Assembly: GCF_003025595.1 (NCBI RefSeq)
Contig: NZ_PYMI01000013.1
Coordinates: 18,182-82,181 of the forward strand
From: Photobacterium ganghwense
GTDB taxonomy: Bacteria > Pseudomonadota > Gammaproteobacteria > Enterobacterales > Vibrionaceae
DNA length: 64,000 bases
Direction: 5' to 3'
Shown: piece after piece, positions 17,837 through 27,287 of the stretch
How positions within the stretch are numbered: position 1 is the stretch's first letter
Layout of the letters: each line of letters begins with the position of its first letter
Made by a program: the position numbers and the translations under genes
Notes under the pieces: generated by a model
Told to the model about the DNA's origin: nothing
What the model saw: only the letters and a program-made list of their open reading frames with translations
The model's database searches: none

Positions 17837-18259
17837 TTAGCGGGCTTTCTTGGTCAGCTCGATAACACGGAGCTGAGCAATCGCCTTCGCCAGATCACTG
17901 GCCGCCTGCGCAAAGTCGATGTCGCCATGCTGATTGTGGATACGCTCCTCAGCCTGGCGCTTCGCCTCTTCCGCTTTCGCTCGGTCCAAATCTTCACCAC
18001 GAATCGCGGTGTCAGCCAGCACAGTTACTGCGCCAGGCTGAACTTCCAACATACCGCCGGACAGGTAAATTACCTCTTCGCCGCCATGCTGCTTAGTGAT
18101 ACGGACCATACCCGGCGTAATAGCGGTCAGCAGCGGGGTGTGACCTGCGTGGATACCCAGTTCACCTTCGCTACCGGTCACCTGAATGTTTTCAGCACGG
18201 CCAGAGAACAAACGTTTCTCGGCGCTTACAACGTCCAGATGGAAGGTTATCGCTGCCAT
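17837..18259 (-). CDS. atpC: ATP synthase F1 subunit epsilon
   Basis: The 140-residue product has the N-terminal beta-sandwich (FHLDVVSAEKRLFSG, then GELGIHAGHTPLLT) and a C-terminal helical hairpin that can inhibit ATP hydrolysis. It is part of the F1 central stalk with gamma. It is the last gene of atpIBEFHAGDC, 17 bases after atpD and directly before the operon terminator. Length and motifs are normal. Confidence 0.95.
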   Translation of the reverse strand: MAAITFHLDVVSAEKRLFSGRAENIQVTGSEGELGIHAGHTPLLTAITPGMVRITKQHGGEEVIYLSGGMLEVQPGAVTVLADTAIRGEDLDRAKAEEAKRQAEERIHNQHGDIDFAQAASDLAKAIAQLRVIELTKKAR

Positions 18260-18276
18260 ATCGCCTCCTACTTAGC

Positions 18277-19683
18277 TTAAAGCTTCTTAGCGTTTTCCAA
18301 TACGTCTTCAATCGCGCCGCAGTACATGAATGCCTGCTCTGGGATATCGTCGTATTCACCTGCCAGAAGACCTTTGAAGCTACGCAGTGTATCTTTCAGC
18401 GATACGTAGATACCAGGGTCGCCAGTAAAGACTTCCGCTACGTGGTAAGGCTGAGTCAGGAAACGCTCAATCTTACGTGCACGGGATACAGTTTGCTTGT
18501 CATCTTCTGACAGCTCATCCATACCCAGGATAGCGATGATGTCTTTTAGTTCTTTATAACGCTGCAGGGTGCTCTGTACACCACGGGCAATGTCATAGTG
18601 CTCTTGGCCAACAACCAGTGGATCCAGCATACGAGATGTAGAATCCAGTGGGTCGATCGCTGGGTACAGACCCAGAGACGCGATTTGACGAGACAGTACA
18701 ACTGTCGCATCAAGGTGCGCGAACGTTGTGGCTGGAGATGGGTCAGTCAAGTCATCCGCAGGTACGTAAACGGCCTGTACCGATGTGATAGAACCAGTCT
18801 TCGTAGAGGTAATACGCTCCTGAAGCACACCCATTTCTTCCGCCAGCGTTGGCTGGTAACCTACCGCAGAAGGCATACGACCCAGCAGAGCCGATACTTC
18901 TGTACCCGCAAGGGTGTAACGGTAGATGTTATCGATGAACAGCAGTACGTCACGGCCTTCATCACGGAATTTCTCAGCCATAGTCAGGCCAGTCAGAGCA
19001 ACACGCAGACGGTTACCTGGTGGCTCGTTCATCTGACCGTAAACCATTGCTACTTTTGATTCAGCTGGGTTCTCAATGTTAACAACGCCAGCTTCCTGCA
19101 TTTCGAAGTAGAAGTCGTTACCTTCACGAGTACGCTCACCAACACCCGCGAATACTGACAGACCGGAGTGCTGCAGGGCGATGTTGTTGATAAGCTCCAT
19201 CATGTTAACGGTCTTACCTACACCCGCACCACCGAACAGGCCGATTTTACCACCCTTAGCGAATGGACAAATCAGGTCGATAACCTTAACGCCTGTTTCC
19301 AGAAGTTCAGTAGCGTTTGACTGCTCTTCGTAGCTTGGTGCTTCACGGTGAATTGAGTAACGCTCTTCTTCGCCGATCTCACCGCATTCATCAATTGGCT
19401 GACCCAGAACGTTCATGATACGTCCTAGCGTTGCATTACCAACTGGAACCTCAATTGGTCGACCTGTATTTTCAACAGACAGACCACGACGCAGGCCGTC
19501 AGAACTACCCATTGCGATACCACGCACGATACCACCGCCTAGCTGCTGCTGAACTTCCAGTACTAGCGTACCGTTTTCTTTAGCATCTACGTGCAGGGCA
19601 TCATATACCTGTGGTACTGAGTCCTGTGGAAACTCTACGTCGACTACCGCACCGATGATCTGTACGATCTTACCTGTAGCCAT
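18277..19683 (-). CDS. atpD: ATP synthase F1 subunit beta
   Basis: This is the catalytic F1 subunit that makes ATP from ADP and phosphate using the ion gradient. The 468-residue product has the P-loop GGAGVGKT at 151-158, the GERTREGND catalytic segment and the C-terminal DELSEDDK region equivalent to the DELSEED motif. It is a few residues longer than E. coli beta (460); the extra residues seem to lie near 98-108 (DECGEIGEEERY). Thirty-two bases separate it from atpG. Confidence 0.96.
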   Translation of the reverse strand: MATGKIVQIIGAVVDVEFPQDSVPQVYDALHVDAKENGTLVLEVQQQLGGGIVRGIAMGSSDGLRRGLSVENTGRPIEVPVGNATLGRIMNVLGQPIDECGEIGEEERYSIHREAPSYEEQSNATELLETGVKVIDLICPFAKGGKIGLFGGAGVGKTVNMMELINNIALQHSGLSVFAGVGERTREGNDFYFEMQEAGVVNIENPAESKVAMVYGQMNEPPGNRLRVALTGLTMAEKFRDEGRDVLLFIDNIYRYTLAGTEVSALLGRMPSAVGYQPTLAEEMGVLQERITSTKTGSITSVQAVYVPADDLTDPSPATTFAHLDATVVLSRQIASLGLYPAIDPLDSTSRMLDPLVVGQEHYDIARGVQSTLQRYKELKDIIAILGMDELSEDDKQTVSRARKIERFLTQPYHVAEVFTGDPGIYVSLKDTLRSFKGLLAGEYDDIPEQAFMYCGAIEDVLENAKKL

Positions 19684-19715
19684 CGTTAATCCTCTAAACT
19701 TGTTTAATCTTTGCC

Positions 19716-20582
19716 TTAAACAGCAGCCGCACCAGAAACGATTTCTGACAGCTCTTGTGTAATCGCAGCCTGACGGGCCTTGTTGTACACAAGCTGCAGA
19801 TCATCAATCAAGTTGCCTGCGTTATCGGTTGCTGCTTTCATCGCGACCATTCGAGCAGCCTGTTCACTTGCCAGGTTCTCAACAACCCCTTGGTAAACCT
19901 GAGATTCGACATAACGAACCAGCAGGGTATCCAGCAGAGGTTTTGGCTCAGGCTCATAAATGTAGTCCCAAGCATGGTTGCGCTGCATGTCTTCGTCTTT
20001 CGACTTAGGCAAAGGCAGCAATTGATCAGTCACTGGTTGCTGAACCATGGTGTTCACAAACTTGTTGTAAACCAGGTACAGACGATCCAACTGGCCTTCA
20101 TCATATTTCTTCAGCATCACACCAACAGTACCGATCAGTTCATCGACTGATGGCTTGTCACCCAGGCCGGAAACCTGAGCCACAACTTTACCGCCGTAGC
20201 TGTTAAAAAATGCTGTTGCCTTAGAGCCAATCAGGCCCAGGTCAATTTCAGCACCTTGATCTGACCACTTCTTCATGTCTGTCATGGCTTGCTTGAACAG
20301 GTTAATGTTCAGGCCGCCACACAGGCCACGGTCAGTAGAAACAATGATGTAACCAACGCGCTTGGCTTCACGCTCTTCGAGATAAGGATGCTTATACTCA
20401 AGGCTACCAAGTGCGATATGACCGATCACTTTGCGCATAGTTTGTGCGTATGGGCGTGATGATTCCATTGCGTCCTGCGTTTTACGCATTTTGGACGCGG
20501 CTACCATTTCCATCGCTTTTGTGATCTTCTGAGTGTTTTTAACACTACCGATCTTGTTACGAATCTCTTTTGCGCCGGCCAT
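19716..20582 (-). CDS. atpG: ATP synthase F1 subunit gamma
   Basis: The 288-residue product forms the rotating central shaft of F1. N-terminal (AGAKEIRNKIGSVKNTQKIT) and C-terminal (ATDNAGNLIDDLQLVYNKAR) helices, the coiled-coil parts of the shaft, are both clearly conserved. Length matches E. coli (287). It lies between atpA and atpD in the standard order. Confidence 0.95.
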   Translation of the reverse strand: MAGAKEIRNKIGSVKNTQKITKAMEMVAASKMRKTQDAMESSRPYAQTMRKVIGHIALGSLEYKHPYLEEREAKRVGYIIVSTDRGLCGGLNINLFKQAMTDMKKWSDQGAEIDLGLIGSKATAFFNSYGGKVVAQVSGLGDKPSVDELIGTVGVMLKKYDEGQLDRLYLVYNKFVNTMVQQPVTDQLLPLPKSKDEDMQRNHAWDYIYEPEPKPLLDTLLVRYVESQVYQGVVENLASEQAARMVAMKAATDNAGNLIDDLQLVYNKARQAAITQELSEIVSGAAAV

Positions 20583-20626
20583 CGTTACTCTCCGTTAGTG
20601 GGTGATCGCAAGCGATCACCAACCAA

Positions 20627-22168
20627 TTACCAAGTCTGGGTCGCTTTGAAACCTTCAACCAGTTTCACGAACTGGGCTTCGATTTCATCGTTCCAAGCAC
20701 CCGTCTCATCAATCTGAGCTACCAGCTCAGCAAAGTGACCTTTGGCATAAGAAAGCAACGCGTCTTCGAAGTCAGCAAGCTTGTCCAGCTCAACATCATT
20801 CAGATAACCTTTTTCCGCAGCAAAGATTACCAGCGCCTGCTCAAATACAGACATTGGTGCATACTGCTTCTGCTTCATCAGCTCGGTTACTTTCTGACCG
20901 TGGTTCAGCTGCTTCTTCGTTGCGTCATCAAGGTCAGACGAGAACTGAGCAAACGCTGCCAGTTCACGGTACTGTGCCAGGGCAGTACGGATACCACCAG
21001 ACAGTTTCTTGATGATCTTGGTCTGCGCAGAACCACCTACACGAGATACCGAAATACCTGGGTCAACAGCTGGACGGATACCGGCGTTGAACAGTTCGGT
21101 TTGCAGGAAGATCTGACCATCGGTGATGGAGATAACGTTGGTCGGTACGAATGCCGATACGTCACCAGCCTGAGTTTCGATGATAGGCAGTGCGGTCAGA
21201 GAACCGGTACGGCCAGTCACTTCACCGTTAGTGAATTTTTCTACGTAGTGCTCGTTAACACGTGCTGCACGCTCTAGTAGGCGAGAGTGGAGGTAGAAAA
21301 CGTCACCTGGGAATGCTTCACGACCTGGTGGACGACGCAGTAGCAGAGAGATCTGACGGTAAGCAACAGCCTGCTTAGACAGGTCATCGTATACGATCAG
21401 AGCATCTTCACCGCGGTCACGGAAGTATTCACCCATCGCACAGCCTGAGTAAGGTGCCAGGTACTGCAGGGCAGCTGCTTCAGAAGCAGATGCAACAACA
21501 ACGATAGTGTTTTCCAGCGCACCGTGCTCTTCCAGTTTACGTACTACGTTAGCGATAGTAGACGCTTTCTGGCCGATTGCGACGTAGATAGAGTAGATAC
21601 CAGAATCTTTCTGGTTGATGATGGCATCGATCGCCAGGGCTGTTTTACCAGTCTGACGGTCACCGATGATCAGCTCACGCTGGCCACGGCCGATTGGGAT
21701 CATCGAGTCAACTGCCTTGTAACCAGTCTGAACTGGCTGGTCAACAGATTTACGGTCGATTACGCCCGGTGCAATCACTTCAACAGGAGACGTAGTCTCT
21801 GCCTGGATTGGACCTTTACCATCGATTGGCTCACCCAGTGTGTTCACTACGCGGCCAAGAAGTGCTTTACCTACAGGTACTTCAAGGATACGACCAGTAC
21901 CCTTAACTTTCATACCTTCCTGCAGGTCAGCGTATGGACCCATTACAACCGCACCAACCGAGTCACGCTCAAGGTTAAGTGCCAGTGCAAAACGGCCACC
22001 TGGAAGTTCAATCATTTCACCTTGCATTACATCTGCAAGGCCATGGATACGAATAATACCATCGCTTACTGATACGATAGTACCTTCGTTACGCGCTTCA
22101 CTAACAACGTTGAAGTTTTCAATACGCTGCTTGATCAGTTCGCTAATTTCCGTGGAATTAAGTTGCAT
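20627..22168 (-). CDS. atpA: ATP synthase F1 subunit alpha
   Basis: This non-catalytic nucleotide-binding F1 subunit alternates with beta. I chose the ATG at 22168, giving MQLNSTEISELIKQRIE and 513 residues, the same start and length as E. coli AtpA; an in-frame start five codons earlier is less likely. The P-loop GDRQTGKTA falls near residue 169. The C-terminus ends FKATQTW. Sixteen bases separate it from atpH. Confidence 0.96.
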   Translation of the reverse strand: MQLNSTEISELIKQRIENFNVVSEARNEGTIVSVSDGIIRIHGLADVMQGEMIELPGGRFALALNLERDSVGAVVMGPYADLQEGMKVKGTGRILEVPVGKALLGRVVNTLGEPIDGKGPIQAETTSPVEVIAPGVIDRKSVDQPVQTGYKAVDSMIPIGRGQRELIIGDRQTGKTALAIDAIINQKDSGIYSIYVAIGQKASTIANVVRKLEEHGALENTIVVVASASEAAALQYLAPYSGCAMGEYFRDRGEDALIVYDDLSKQAVAYRQISLLLRRPPGREAFPGDVFYLHSRLLERAARVNEHYVEKFTNGEVTGRTGSLTALPIIETQAGDVSAFVPTNVISITDGQIFLQTELFNAGIRPAVDPGISVSRVGGSAQTKIIKKLSGGIRTALAQYRELAAFAQFSSDLDDATKKQLNHGQKVTELMKQKQYAPMSVFEQALVIFAAEKGYLNDVELDKLADFEDALLSYAKGHFAELVAQIDETGAWNDEIEAQFVKLVEGFKATQTW

Positions 22169-22184
22169 GCTCCAATTCCCCAAA

Positions 22185-22718
22185 TCAAGACTGCAAAGTA
22201 TCGCTCAGACGGCTTAGTTTGCCGCGTACTGAGTTATCGATGACCAAGTCTCCAGCTCTAATCACAACCCCGGCAATCAGGGTCTCGTCTACACTGCAAG
22301 TCAGCTTGACCTTACGATCCAGACGCTTAGCCAGTTTCTCGCTAATTGCTTCAAGTTGACTATCATTCAGCTCAACCGCAGAAATTACGGCGGCTTCGAT
22401 AGTTTTCTCATGCTCACTCTTGAGCAGCATGAACTCTTCACATACAGCAGGAAGGGCTTTCAGGCGTCCGTTCTCAGCCATCACCTTAATCAGGTTCTGG
22501 CCGTTTTCGTTGAGTTGCTCGCCGCACACTGACAGGAATACTTCTGTCAGTTTTTCAGCTGCATAACCACTACTCAGAATTTCCTGAATCGTTTCGTTAC
22601 GCGCTACTTCGGCAGCAAAGGTGAGCATTTCCGCCCAGGCGGCCAGCTCACCTTTTTCAACTGCAAGATCAAAAGCTGCTTTAGCGTAGGGGCGTGCGAT
22701 AGTAGTCATATCCGACAT
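22185..22718 (-). CDS. atpH: ATP synthase F1 subunit delta
   Basis: The 177-residue product joins the F1 head to the peripheral stalk (OSCP-type protein). It begins MSDMTTIARPYAKAAFD, typical of the family, and ends with VIRAGDLVIDNSVRGKLSRL, the conserved C-terminal signature. It lies between atpF and atpA as usual. Length equals E. coli delta. Confidence 0.95.
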   Translation of the reverse strand: MSDMTTIARPYAKAAFDLAVEKGELAAWAEMLTFAAEVARNETIQEILSSGYAAEKLTEVFLSVCGEQLNENGQNLIKVMAENGRLKALPAVCEEFMLLKSEHEKTIEAAVISAVELNDSQLEAISEKLAKRLDRKVKLTCSVDETLIAGVVIRAGDLVIDNSVRGKLSRLSDTLQS

Positions 22719-22734
22719 GTGCTTGCCCCTTTAA

Positions 22735-23205
22735 TTACAGTTCTGCAGTGACTTTGTTAAGAAGATCAGCGTGAGCGTCTTTATCGATAGAACGCTCAAT
22801 GATTTTCTCAGCACCAATCACAGCCAGAGTTGCAACTTGTTTTCTTAGTTCATCGCGAGCGCGGCTACGTTCGGCGTCAATTTCTGCACGACCTTGAGCC
22901 AGAATTTTATCGCGCTCAGCCAGGGCTTCCGCCTTAGCATCTTCGATGATCTGAGCTTTGCGTTTGTTAGCTTGCTCAACGATCTCAGTCGCAGTGCGCT
23001 TTGCTTCTTTCAGTTGGTCGGAAGCATTCGCCTGCGCCAGGTTCAGGTCTTTGGCAGCGCGATCAGCCGCTGCCAAACCGTCAGCAATTTTCTTCTGACG
23101 TTCTTCAATCGCTTCCATGATTGGTGGCCATACATATTTCATGCAGAACACCACAAACAGGAAAAACGCGATCGCCTGACCCAGCAAAGTTGCATTCATA
23201 TTCAC
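22735..23205 (-). CDS. atpF: ATP synthase F0 subunit b
   Basis: The 156-residue peripheral stalk subunit starts MNMNATLLGQAIAFFLFVVFCMKYVWPPI, an N-terminal membrane helix. A long charged alpha-helix follows (right-handed coiled coil, rich in Ala, Glu, Lys, Arg) that dimerises and reaches to delta. It has the same length as E. coli b. Fifty bases separate it from atpE. Confidence 0.95.
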   Translation of the reverse strand: MNMNATLLGQAIAFFLFVVFCMKYVWPPIMEAIEERQKKIADGLAAADRAAKDLNLAQANASDQLKEAKRTATEIVEQANKRKAQIIEDAKAEALAERDKILAQGRAEIDAERSRARDELRKQVATLAVIGAEKIIERSIDKDAHADLLNKVTAEL

Positions 23206-23255
23206 AACGGCATCTCCTTAAAAAGGGTTGCTATGGGTCCGTTCGTATTCGGTTA

Positions 23256-23516
23256 TTAGCCTGCCAGCTGGCCAACGAATGGGTTTGCGAATGTGAATAG
23301 CAGAGCGATTACGATACCGATCATTGGAACCGCATCAAGCAGACCCGCAATGATGAACATCTTAACTTGTAGCATTGGTGCCATTTCAGGTTGACGCGCA
23401 GCACCTTCAAGGAATTTACCACCCAGAAGGGCGAAGCCGATCGCTGTACCCAGTGCAGCAAGACCTACAATGATGCCCACGGCAATTGCAGAAAAGCTTA
23501 GTAAAGTTTCCATCAC
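23256..23516 (-). CDS. atpE: ATP synthase F0 subunit c
   Basis: This 86-residue double-helix proteolipid forms the rotor ring. The ion-carrying carboxylate is Asp61, in the segment AGLLDAVPMIG, and the polar loop reads ARQPEM. The residues typical of sodium-type rings (Gln in helix 1 with Glu/Ser/Thr in helix 2) are not present, so a proton-driven enzyme is expected despite the probably marine host. It lies between atpB and atpF. Confidence 0.95.
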   Translation of the reverse strand: MMETLLSFSAIAVGIIVGLAALGTAIGFALLGGKFLEGAARQPEMAPMLQVKMFIIAGLLDAVPMIGIVIALLFTFANPFVGQLAG

Positions 23517-23580
23517 TATCTCCAGTTTATAGTTGTCGGCAAAGTGCCAGTAAAGAATTGAAAATCTTACAAATTATCGA

Positions 23581-24366
23581 TTAATGATTGTCTTCATGTG
23601 CCTGAGACAGGTACACAATCGTCAACATCATAAATACGAATGCTTGAATCGTAATGACCAGGATGTGGAAAATTGCCCACGGTAGCGAACCTAGCCATTG
23701 TGCCCACCACGGCAGTAGTGCCGCGATAAGGATAAACACCACCTCACCGGCAAACATGTTACCGAACAGACGCATACCTAGTGAAATTGGTTTCGCCAGC
23801 AGCGACACCACTTCAAGAAGCAGGTTGAACGGAATCATGACCGGATGATTGAACGGGTGAAGTGCCAGTTCTTTGACAAAGCCACCAACGCCTTTCACTT
23901 TGATGCTGTAGTAGATCATCAAAGCGAACACGCCTAATGCCATTGCCATGGTGATGTTGACATCAGCACTCGGTACAACCTTAAGGTAAGGAATACCTAA
24001 CCAGTGCTCTGCAGGATACGGAAGAAAATCAATTGGCACTAAGTCCATGATGTTCATCAACAAGATCCAGCAGAAAATGGTCAGAGCCAAAGGAGCTATC
24101 AGTGGGTTGCGACCATGGAAGGTTTCTTTGACGCTGTTGTCAACGAATTCCACCATGATTTCTACAAAACACTGTAGTTTTCCAGGGACTCCTGATGTCG
24201 CCGTTTTCGCTGCCTTGCGGAATACCCAAAGGAAGAATAATCCGGTTAGGGCAGAGAAAAACAGGCTGTCTATATGAACCGTCCAGAAACCTTCACCCAC
24301 TGACAAATTTGTCAGGTGGTGAGCAATGTAACCTGACGGCGTTAGCGCTTCACCTGGCGCAGCCAT
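23581..24366 (-). CDS. atpB: ATP synthase F0 subunit a
   Basis: The 261-residue integral membrane subunit forms the ion half-channels. The essential arginine lies in ISLGMRLFGNMFAGE, and the polytopic pattern (at least five hydrophobic segments) is evident. The start MAAPGEALTPSGYIAHHLTNL is typical of the family in Vibrionaceae. It lies eight bases after atpI, so the two are tightly linked. Confidence 0.95.
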   Translation of the reverse strand: MAAPGEALTPSGYIAHHLTNLSVGEGFWTVHIDSLFFSALTGLFFLWVFRKAAKTATSGVPGKLQCFVEIMVEFVDNSVKETFHGRNPLIAPLALTIFCWILLMNIMDLVPIDFLPYPAEHWLGIPYLKVVPSADVNITMAMALGVFALMIYYSIKVKGVGGFVKELALHPFNHPVMIPFNLLLEVVSLLAKPISLGMRLFGNMFAGEVVFILIAALLPWWAQWLGSLPWAIFHILVITIQAFVFMMLTIVYLSQAHEDNH

Positions 24367-24374
24367 AACTCATC

Positions 24375-24764
24375 CTATTTGTTGTTGTTAATGAATAAAA
24401 CCGGCCCAAAGATATTAATACCGAGAGCCAGCAAATAGGTCAGTTTGAGGGGAACAAGTTCCACCTCGACATACAGGTAAACAATGGCAAATAGGATGAC
24501 TGTGATGAGAATTTTAAGCACTTCACCACCGAAGAATGACGCCATGATCAGCCGTGCCTTGCGGGCACCACTAAACAAAAACGCACAGGTCGCAAAGACA
24601 GCGTTAGCTATCACGAAGATGCCACCGCCGATTAATGCAGAGATTCCCCAGTCAACATTGACAGCAAACGCTGCCATTATTGCCGTTGTTAAAACGACGC
24701 CAGATTGTAGCAAGAGCAACCGCTTCGCCAGCTGGCGTCCCGGTCTAACCAGCGCCGATACCAT
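24375..24764 (-). CDS. atpI: ATP synthase assembly protein I
   Basis: This small hydrophobic protein has four predicted membrane segments and is the first gene of the atp operon. The family helps c-ring assembly or ion supply and is not part of the final complex. I chose ATG 24764 (MVSALVRPGRQLAKRLL, 129 residues) because GAGGA lies eight bases upstream and the family starts there; an upstream in-frame start would add eleven unlike residues. The operon promoter must lie in 24765-24940. Confidence 0.88.
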   Translation of the reverse strand: MVSALVRPGRQLAKRLLLLQSGVVLTTAIMAAFAVNVDWGISALIGGGIFVIANAVFATCAFLFSGARKARLIMASFFGGEVLKILITVILFAIVYLYVEVELVPLKLTYLLALGINIFGPVLFINNNK

Positions 24765-24862
24765 GTATTCGTTCCTCGAGTCCGTTCCACTGCACATACG
24801 TCGTGCTGGGAAAACTGCGAAAATTATACGGTTCGTCAGTTTGAATGCAATCTAATCGCAGC

Positions 24863-24889
24863 AAAAAAAAGTGTTAGATTTTACAACAC
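24863..24889 (-). terminator. Possible terminator after parB
   Basis: On the minus strand GTGTT and AACAC can form a short stem around a nine-base loop, followed by eight T residues. The stem is weak, but the T-run and its place between parB and atpI fit a partial terminator of mnmG-rsmG-parA-parB. Confidence 0.45.
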
Positions 24890-24942
24890 AATAACCTGAT
24901 CACGTCATTGTAATTTTTGCAACATAAGTTCCACGTTTTGTG

Positions 24943-25836
24943 TCACATTTCCTGACCAAACATTGCAAGGATTTGCTTCAATTTGTCGGTTTGATCAAAA
25001 CTGATAACGATGCTTCCTTTACCGTTTTTCCGCTGGTTAATCGCCACCTGGGTGCCGAAGTGCTCACTCAGGCGATTTTCTGCCAGTTCAACCTGGGGGT
25101 TGACGGGGGAAGTCTGTGCTTCAGGGGCAGGATTTTGCATCTGTTTGACCAAACGTTCCGTTTCACGAACCGTTAACGATTTTGCAACCACCATTTGGGC
25201 TGCTTCAAGTTGCTTCGCCGATGACAGAGCCAACAGCGCCCGGGCATGGCCCATTTCCAACTGTTTTTGCTCCACCAATCGCTTCACCGGTGCTTCCAGC
25301 TGATTCAGGCGCAGCAGGTTAGAGACCGCAGCGCGTGACTTACCCACCGCCTCTGCGATTTGCTGGTGAGTAAGTGAAAACTCACTCTGCAGCCTTTCCA
25401 GCGCCTGGGCTTCTTCAATGGCATTTAAGTCTTCACGCTGGATATTTTCGATCAAAGCCACCGCAATGGTCGCTTTGTCATCAATAGCCTTAATAATACA
25501 AGGGACTTTCTGAAGCCCAGCTTGACGCGACGCTCGCCAGCGACGTTCGCCGGCAATGATTTCATACTGCTGAGGTGCCGTTTCACGCACCACGATAGGC
25601 TGAATCACGCCCTGCGCCCGGATAGACTCGGCCAGTTCGGCCAGGGCTTCATCGGACATGTCTTTGCGTGGCTGATAACGGCCGGGAGTCAGCTGGGACA
25701 AAGCCAGCTCTTTGAGGGTGCCATCGGCAGAAAGGGTTTGTGCCTGCTCGGCTTGTTGCTGTTTAACGCTCGCTACCGCACTGGTCGCCAGCAACGCATC
25801 AAGGCCCTTGCCCAGGCCCCGCTTATTCATATTCAT
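24943..25836 (-). CDS. parB: Chromosome partitioning protein ParB (Spo0J family)
   Basis: ParB binds parS sites near the origin, spreads on DNA as a CTP-dependent clamp and works with ParA to segregate replicated origins. The 297-residue product starts MNMNKRGLGKGLDALL. It has the ParB/Srx nuclease-like domain with the arginine patch GERRWRASRQAG, a helix-turn-helix (SLTHQQIAEAVGKSRAAVSNLLRL) and a C-terminal dimerisation domain. Start may be the first or third codon. The ten-base spacing from parA indicates one operon. Matching parS-like palindromes are present at 40-51 kb in this window. Confidence 0.95.
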   Translation of the reverse strand: MNMNKRGLGKGLDALLATSAVASVKQQQAEQAQTLSADGTLKELALSQLTPGRYQPRKDMSDEALAELAESIRAQGVIQPIVVRETAPQQYEIIAGERRWRASRQAGLQKVPCIIKAIDDKATIAVALIENIQREDLNAIEEAQALERLQSEFSLTHQQIAEAVGKSRAAVSNLLRLNQLEAPVKRLVEQKQLEMGHARALLALSSAKQLEAAQMVVAKSLTVRETERLVKQMQNPAPEAQTSPVNPQVELAENRLSEHFGTQVAINQRKNGKGSIVISFDQTDKLKQILAMFGQEM

Positions 25837-25845
25837 GGTTTACCT

Positions 25846-26640
25846 TTATCCCTCGACCGTCCCGGCAGAGTGCGCCAGTTCTTCACGGCGAATCATTTCT
25901 CCGGCCAGGGCCAGGTAGGCTTTGGCCCCACTCGAATACTTGTCGTAGTACATTGCCGGGCGACCATGGCTGGGTGCCTCGGCAAGGCGGACATTACGCG
26001 GGATGACGGTACGATAGACTTTATCGCCAAAGTGCTTTTTAAGCTGCTGCGAGACTTCGCTGGCCAGTCGGTTGCGCGGATCGTACATCGTGCGCAGCAG
26101 GCCTTCGATTTTCAGCTCGCTGTTAACGACAGCAGTCAGTTTACTGATGGTATCCATCAATGCCGTCAGTCCTTCCAGAGCGAAGTACTCACACTGCATC
26201 GGGACCAGCACCGAATCAGCGGCGGTCATGGCATTGATTGTAAGAAGGTTTAAGGCTGGAGGACAATCAATAAAGATGAAATCATAGTTATCACGAACTA
26301 CCTCTAAAGCGTTACGCAGCCGCACTTCGCGGGCAAACACTTCCATCAGTTTGATTTCCGCCGCAGTAACATCACCATTGGCGGCAATCAGGTGATAGCC
26401 GCCAGTGGTATCGTGGATGACAACATCCTGGAACGGGGTTTCTTCGACAAGCAGTTCATACGCTGTTGCATCGACCTGGTACTTATCGACGCCGCTGGCC
26501 ATCGTGGCATTGCCCTGAGGATCCAGGTCAATCACCAGCACCTTGCGCTGAGTTGCTGCCAGCGAGGCAGCCAGGTTGACACATGTTGTGGTTTTACCCA
26601 CGCCGCCTTTCTGGTTGGCGACTGCTATGACTCTTCCCAC
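25846..26640 (-). CDS. parA: Chromosome partitioning ATPase ParA (Soj family)
   Basis: This Walker-type ATPase moves ParB-parS complexes by binding DNA non-specifically in its ATP form. The 264-residue product has the deviant Walker A KGGVGKTT at residues 11-18, a DLDPQGNA motif and FIFIDCPPALNLLT as Walker B region. It lacks the N-terminal DNA-binding extension found on plasmid-type ParA proteins, so it is the chromosomal type. It lies between rsmG (17 bases) and parB (10 bases). E. coli lacks parAB here; Vibrionaceae and pseudomonads have it. Confidence 0.95.
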   Translation of the reverse strand: MGRVIAVANQKGGVGKTTTCVNLAASLAATQRKVLVIDLDPQGNATMASGVDKYQVDATAYELLVEETPFQDVVIHDTTGGYHLIAANGDVTAAEIKLMEVFAREVRLRNALEVVRDNYDFIFIDCPPALNLLTINAMTAADSVLVPMQCEYFALEGLTALMDTISKLTAVVNSELKIEGLLRTMYDPRNRLASEVSQQLKKHFGDKVYRTVIPRNVRLAEAPSHGRPAMYYDKYSSGAKAYLALAGEMIRREELAHSAGTVEG

Positions 26641-26656
26641 AGAAAACCCTCATCCG

Positions 26657-27277
26657 TTATTCCTTTGCAGCCAAGATTACTAGATGGCGCTCGCCTTCCA
26701 ACTCAGGAACTTGCAAAGATTTGACTTCAGTCACAGAACACCATGACGGCAGTTCAGTGACTTCCTGCTCATTGTACTGGCCTTTCAGGGCCAGAAAGTG
26801 GCCGTCCTGACTTGGCAGGTGACGGCACCATGACACCATATCCGTCAGCGAGGCAAAGGCGCGGCTCAGTACCACATCAAAGCCTTGCTCCGGCTGGAAT
26901 TCTTCAACCCGGCTCTGCACCGGGGTCACGTTAGTGAGCCCCAGTTCGTGCAGCGCCTGACGGATAAAGCGAATGCGCTTGCCCAGGCTGTCGAGCAGCA
27001 CAAAGGTCTTGTCCGGGTTCATGATCGCCAGCGGGATCCCCGGCAGGCCAGGGCCGGTACCGACATCAATCAGGTGGTTGCCCTTCAGGTAAGGGCTCAC
27101 CACAATACTATCCATGATATGTTTCACTAACATCTCATGGGGATCGCGGACAGAGGTCAGGTTGTATGCCTTGTTCCACTTATCCAACATGGCGACAAAA
27201 CCAACCAGCTGGTTAAGCTGCTGCTCTGTCACCACCAAATCGGTTTGCGCAATCAGTTGCGTCAGACGTTCTTTCAT
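26657..27277 (-). CDS. rsmG: 16S rRNA (guanine527-N7)-methyltransferase RsmG (GidB)
   Basis: RsmG uses S-adenosylmethionine to methylate G527 of 16S rRNA; loss gives low-level streptomycin resistance in many bacteria. The 206-residue product has the SAM-binding motif LIDVGTGPGLPGIPLAI and the family segment KHIMDSIVVSPYL. Its length equals the family (about 207). It follows mnmG by ten bases, the classic gidA-gidB pair beside oriC. Confidence 0.95.
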   Translation of the reverse strand: MKERLTQLIAQTDLVVTEQQLNQLVGFVAMLDKWNKAYNLTSVRDPHEMLVKHIMDSIVVSPYLKGNHLIDVGTGPGLPGIPLAIMNPDKTFVLLDSLGKRIRFIRQALHELGLTNVTPVQSRVEEFQPEQGFDVVLSRAFASLTDMVSWCRHLPSQDGHFLALKGQYNEQEVTELPSWCSVTEVKSLQVPELEGERHLVILAAKE

Positions 27278-27287
27278 TGCGCGCTCC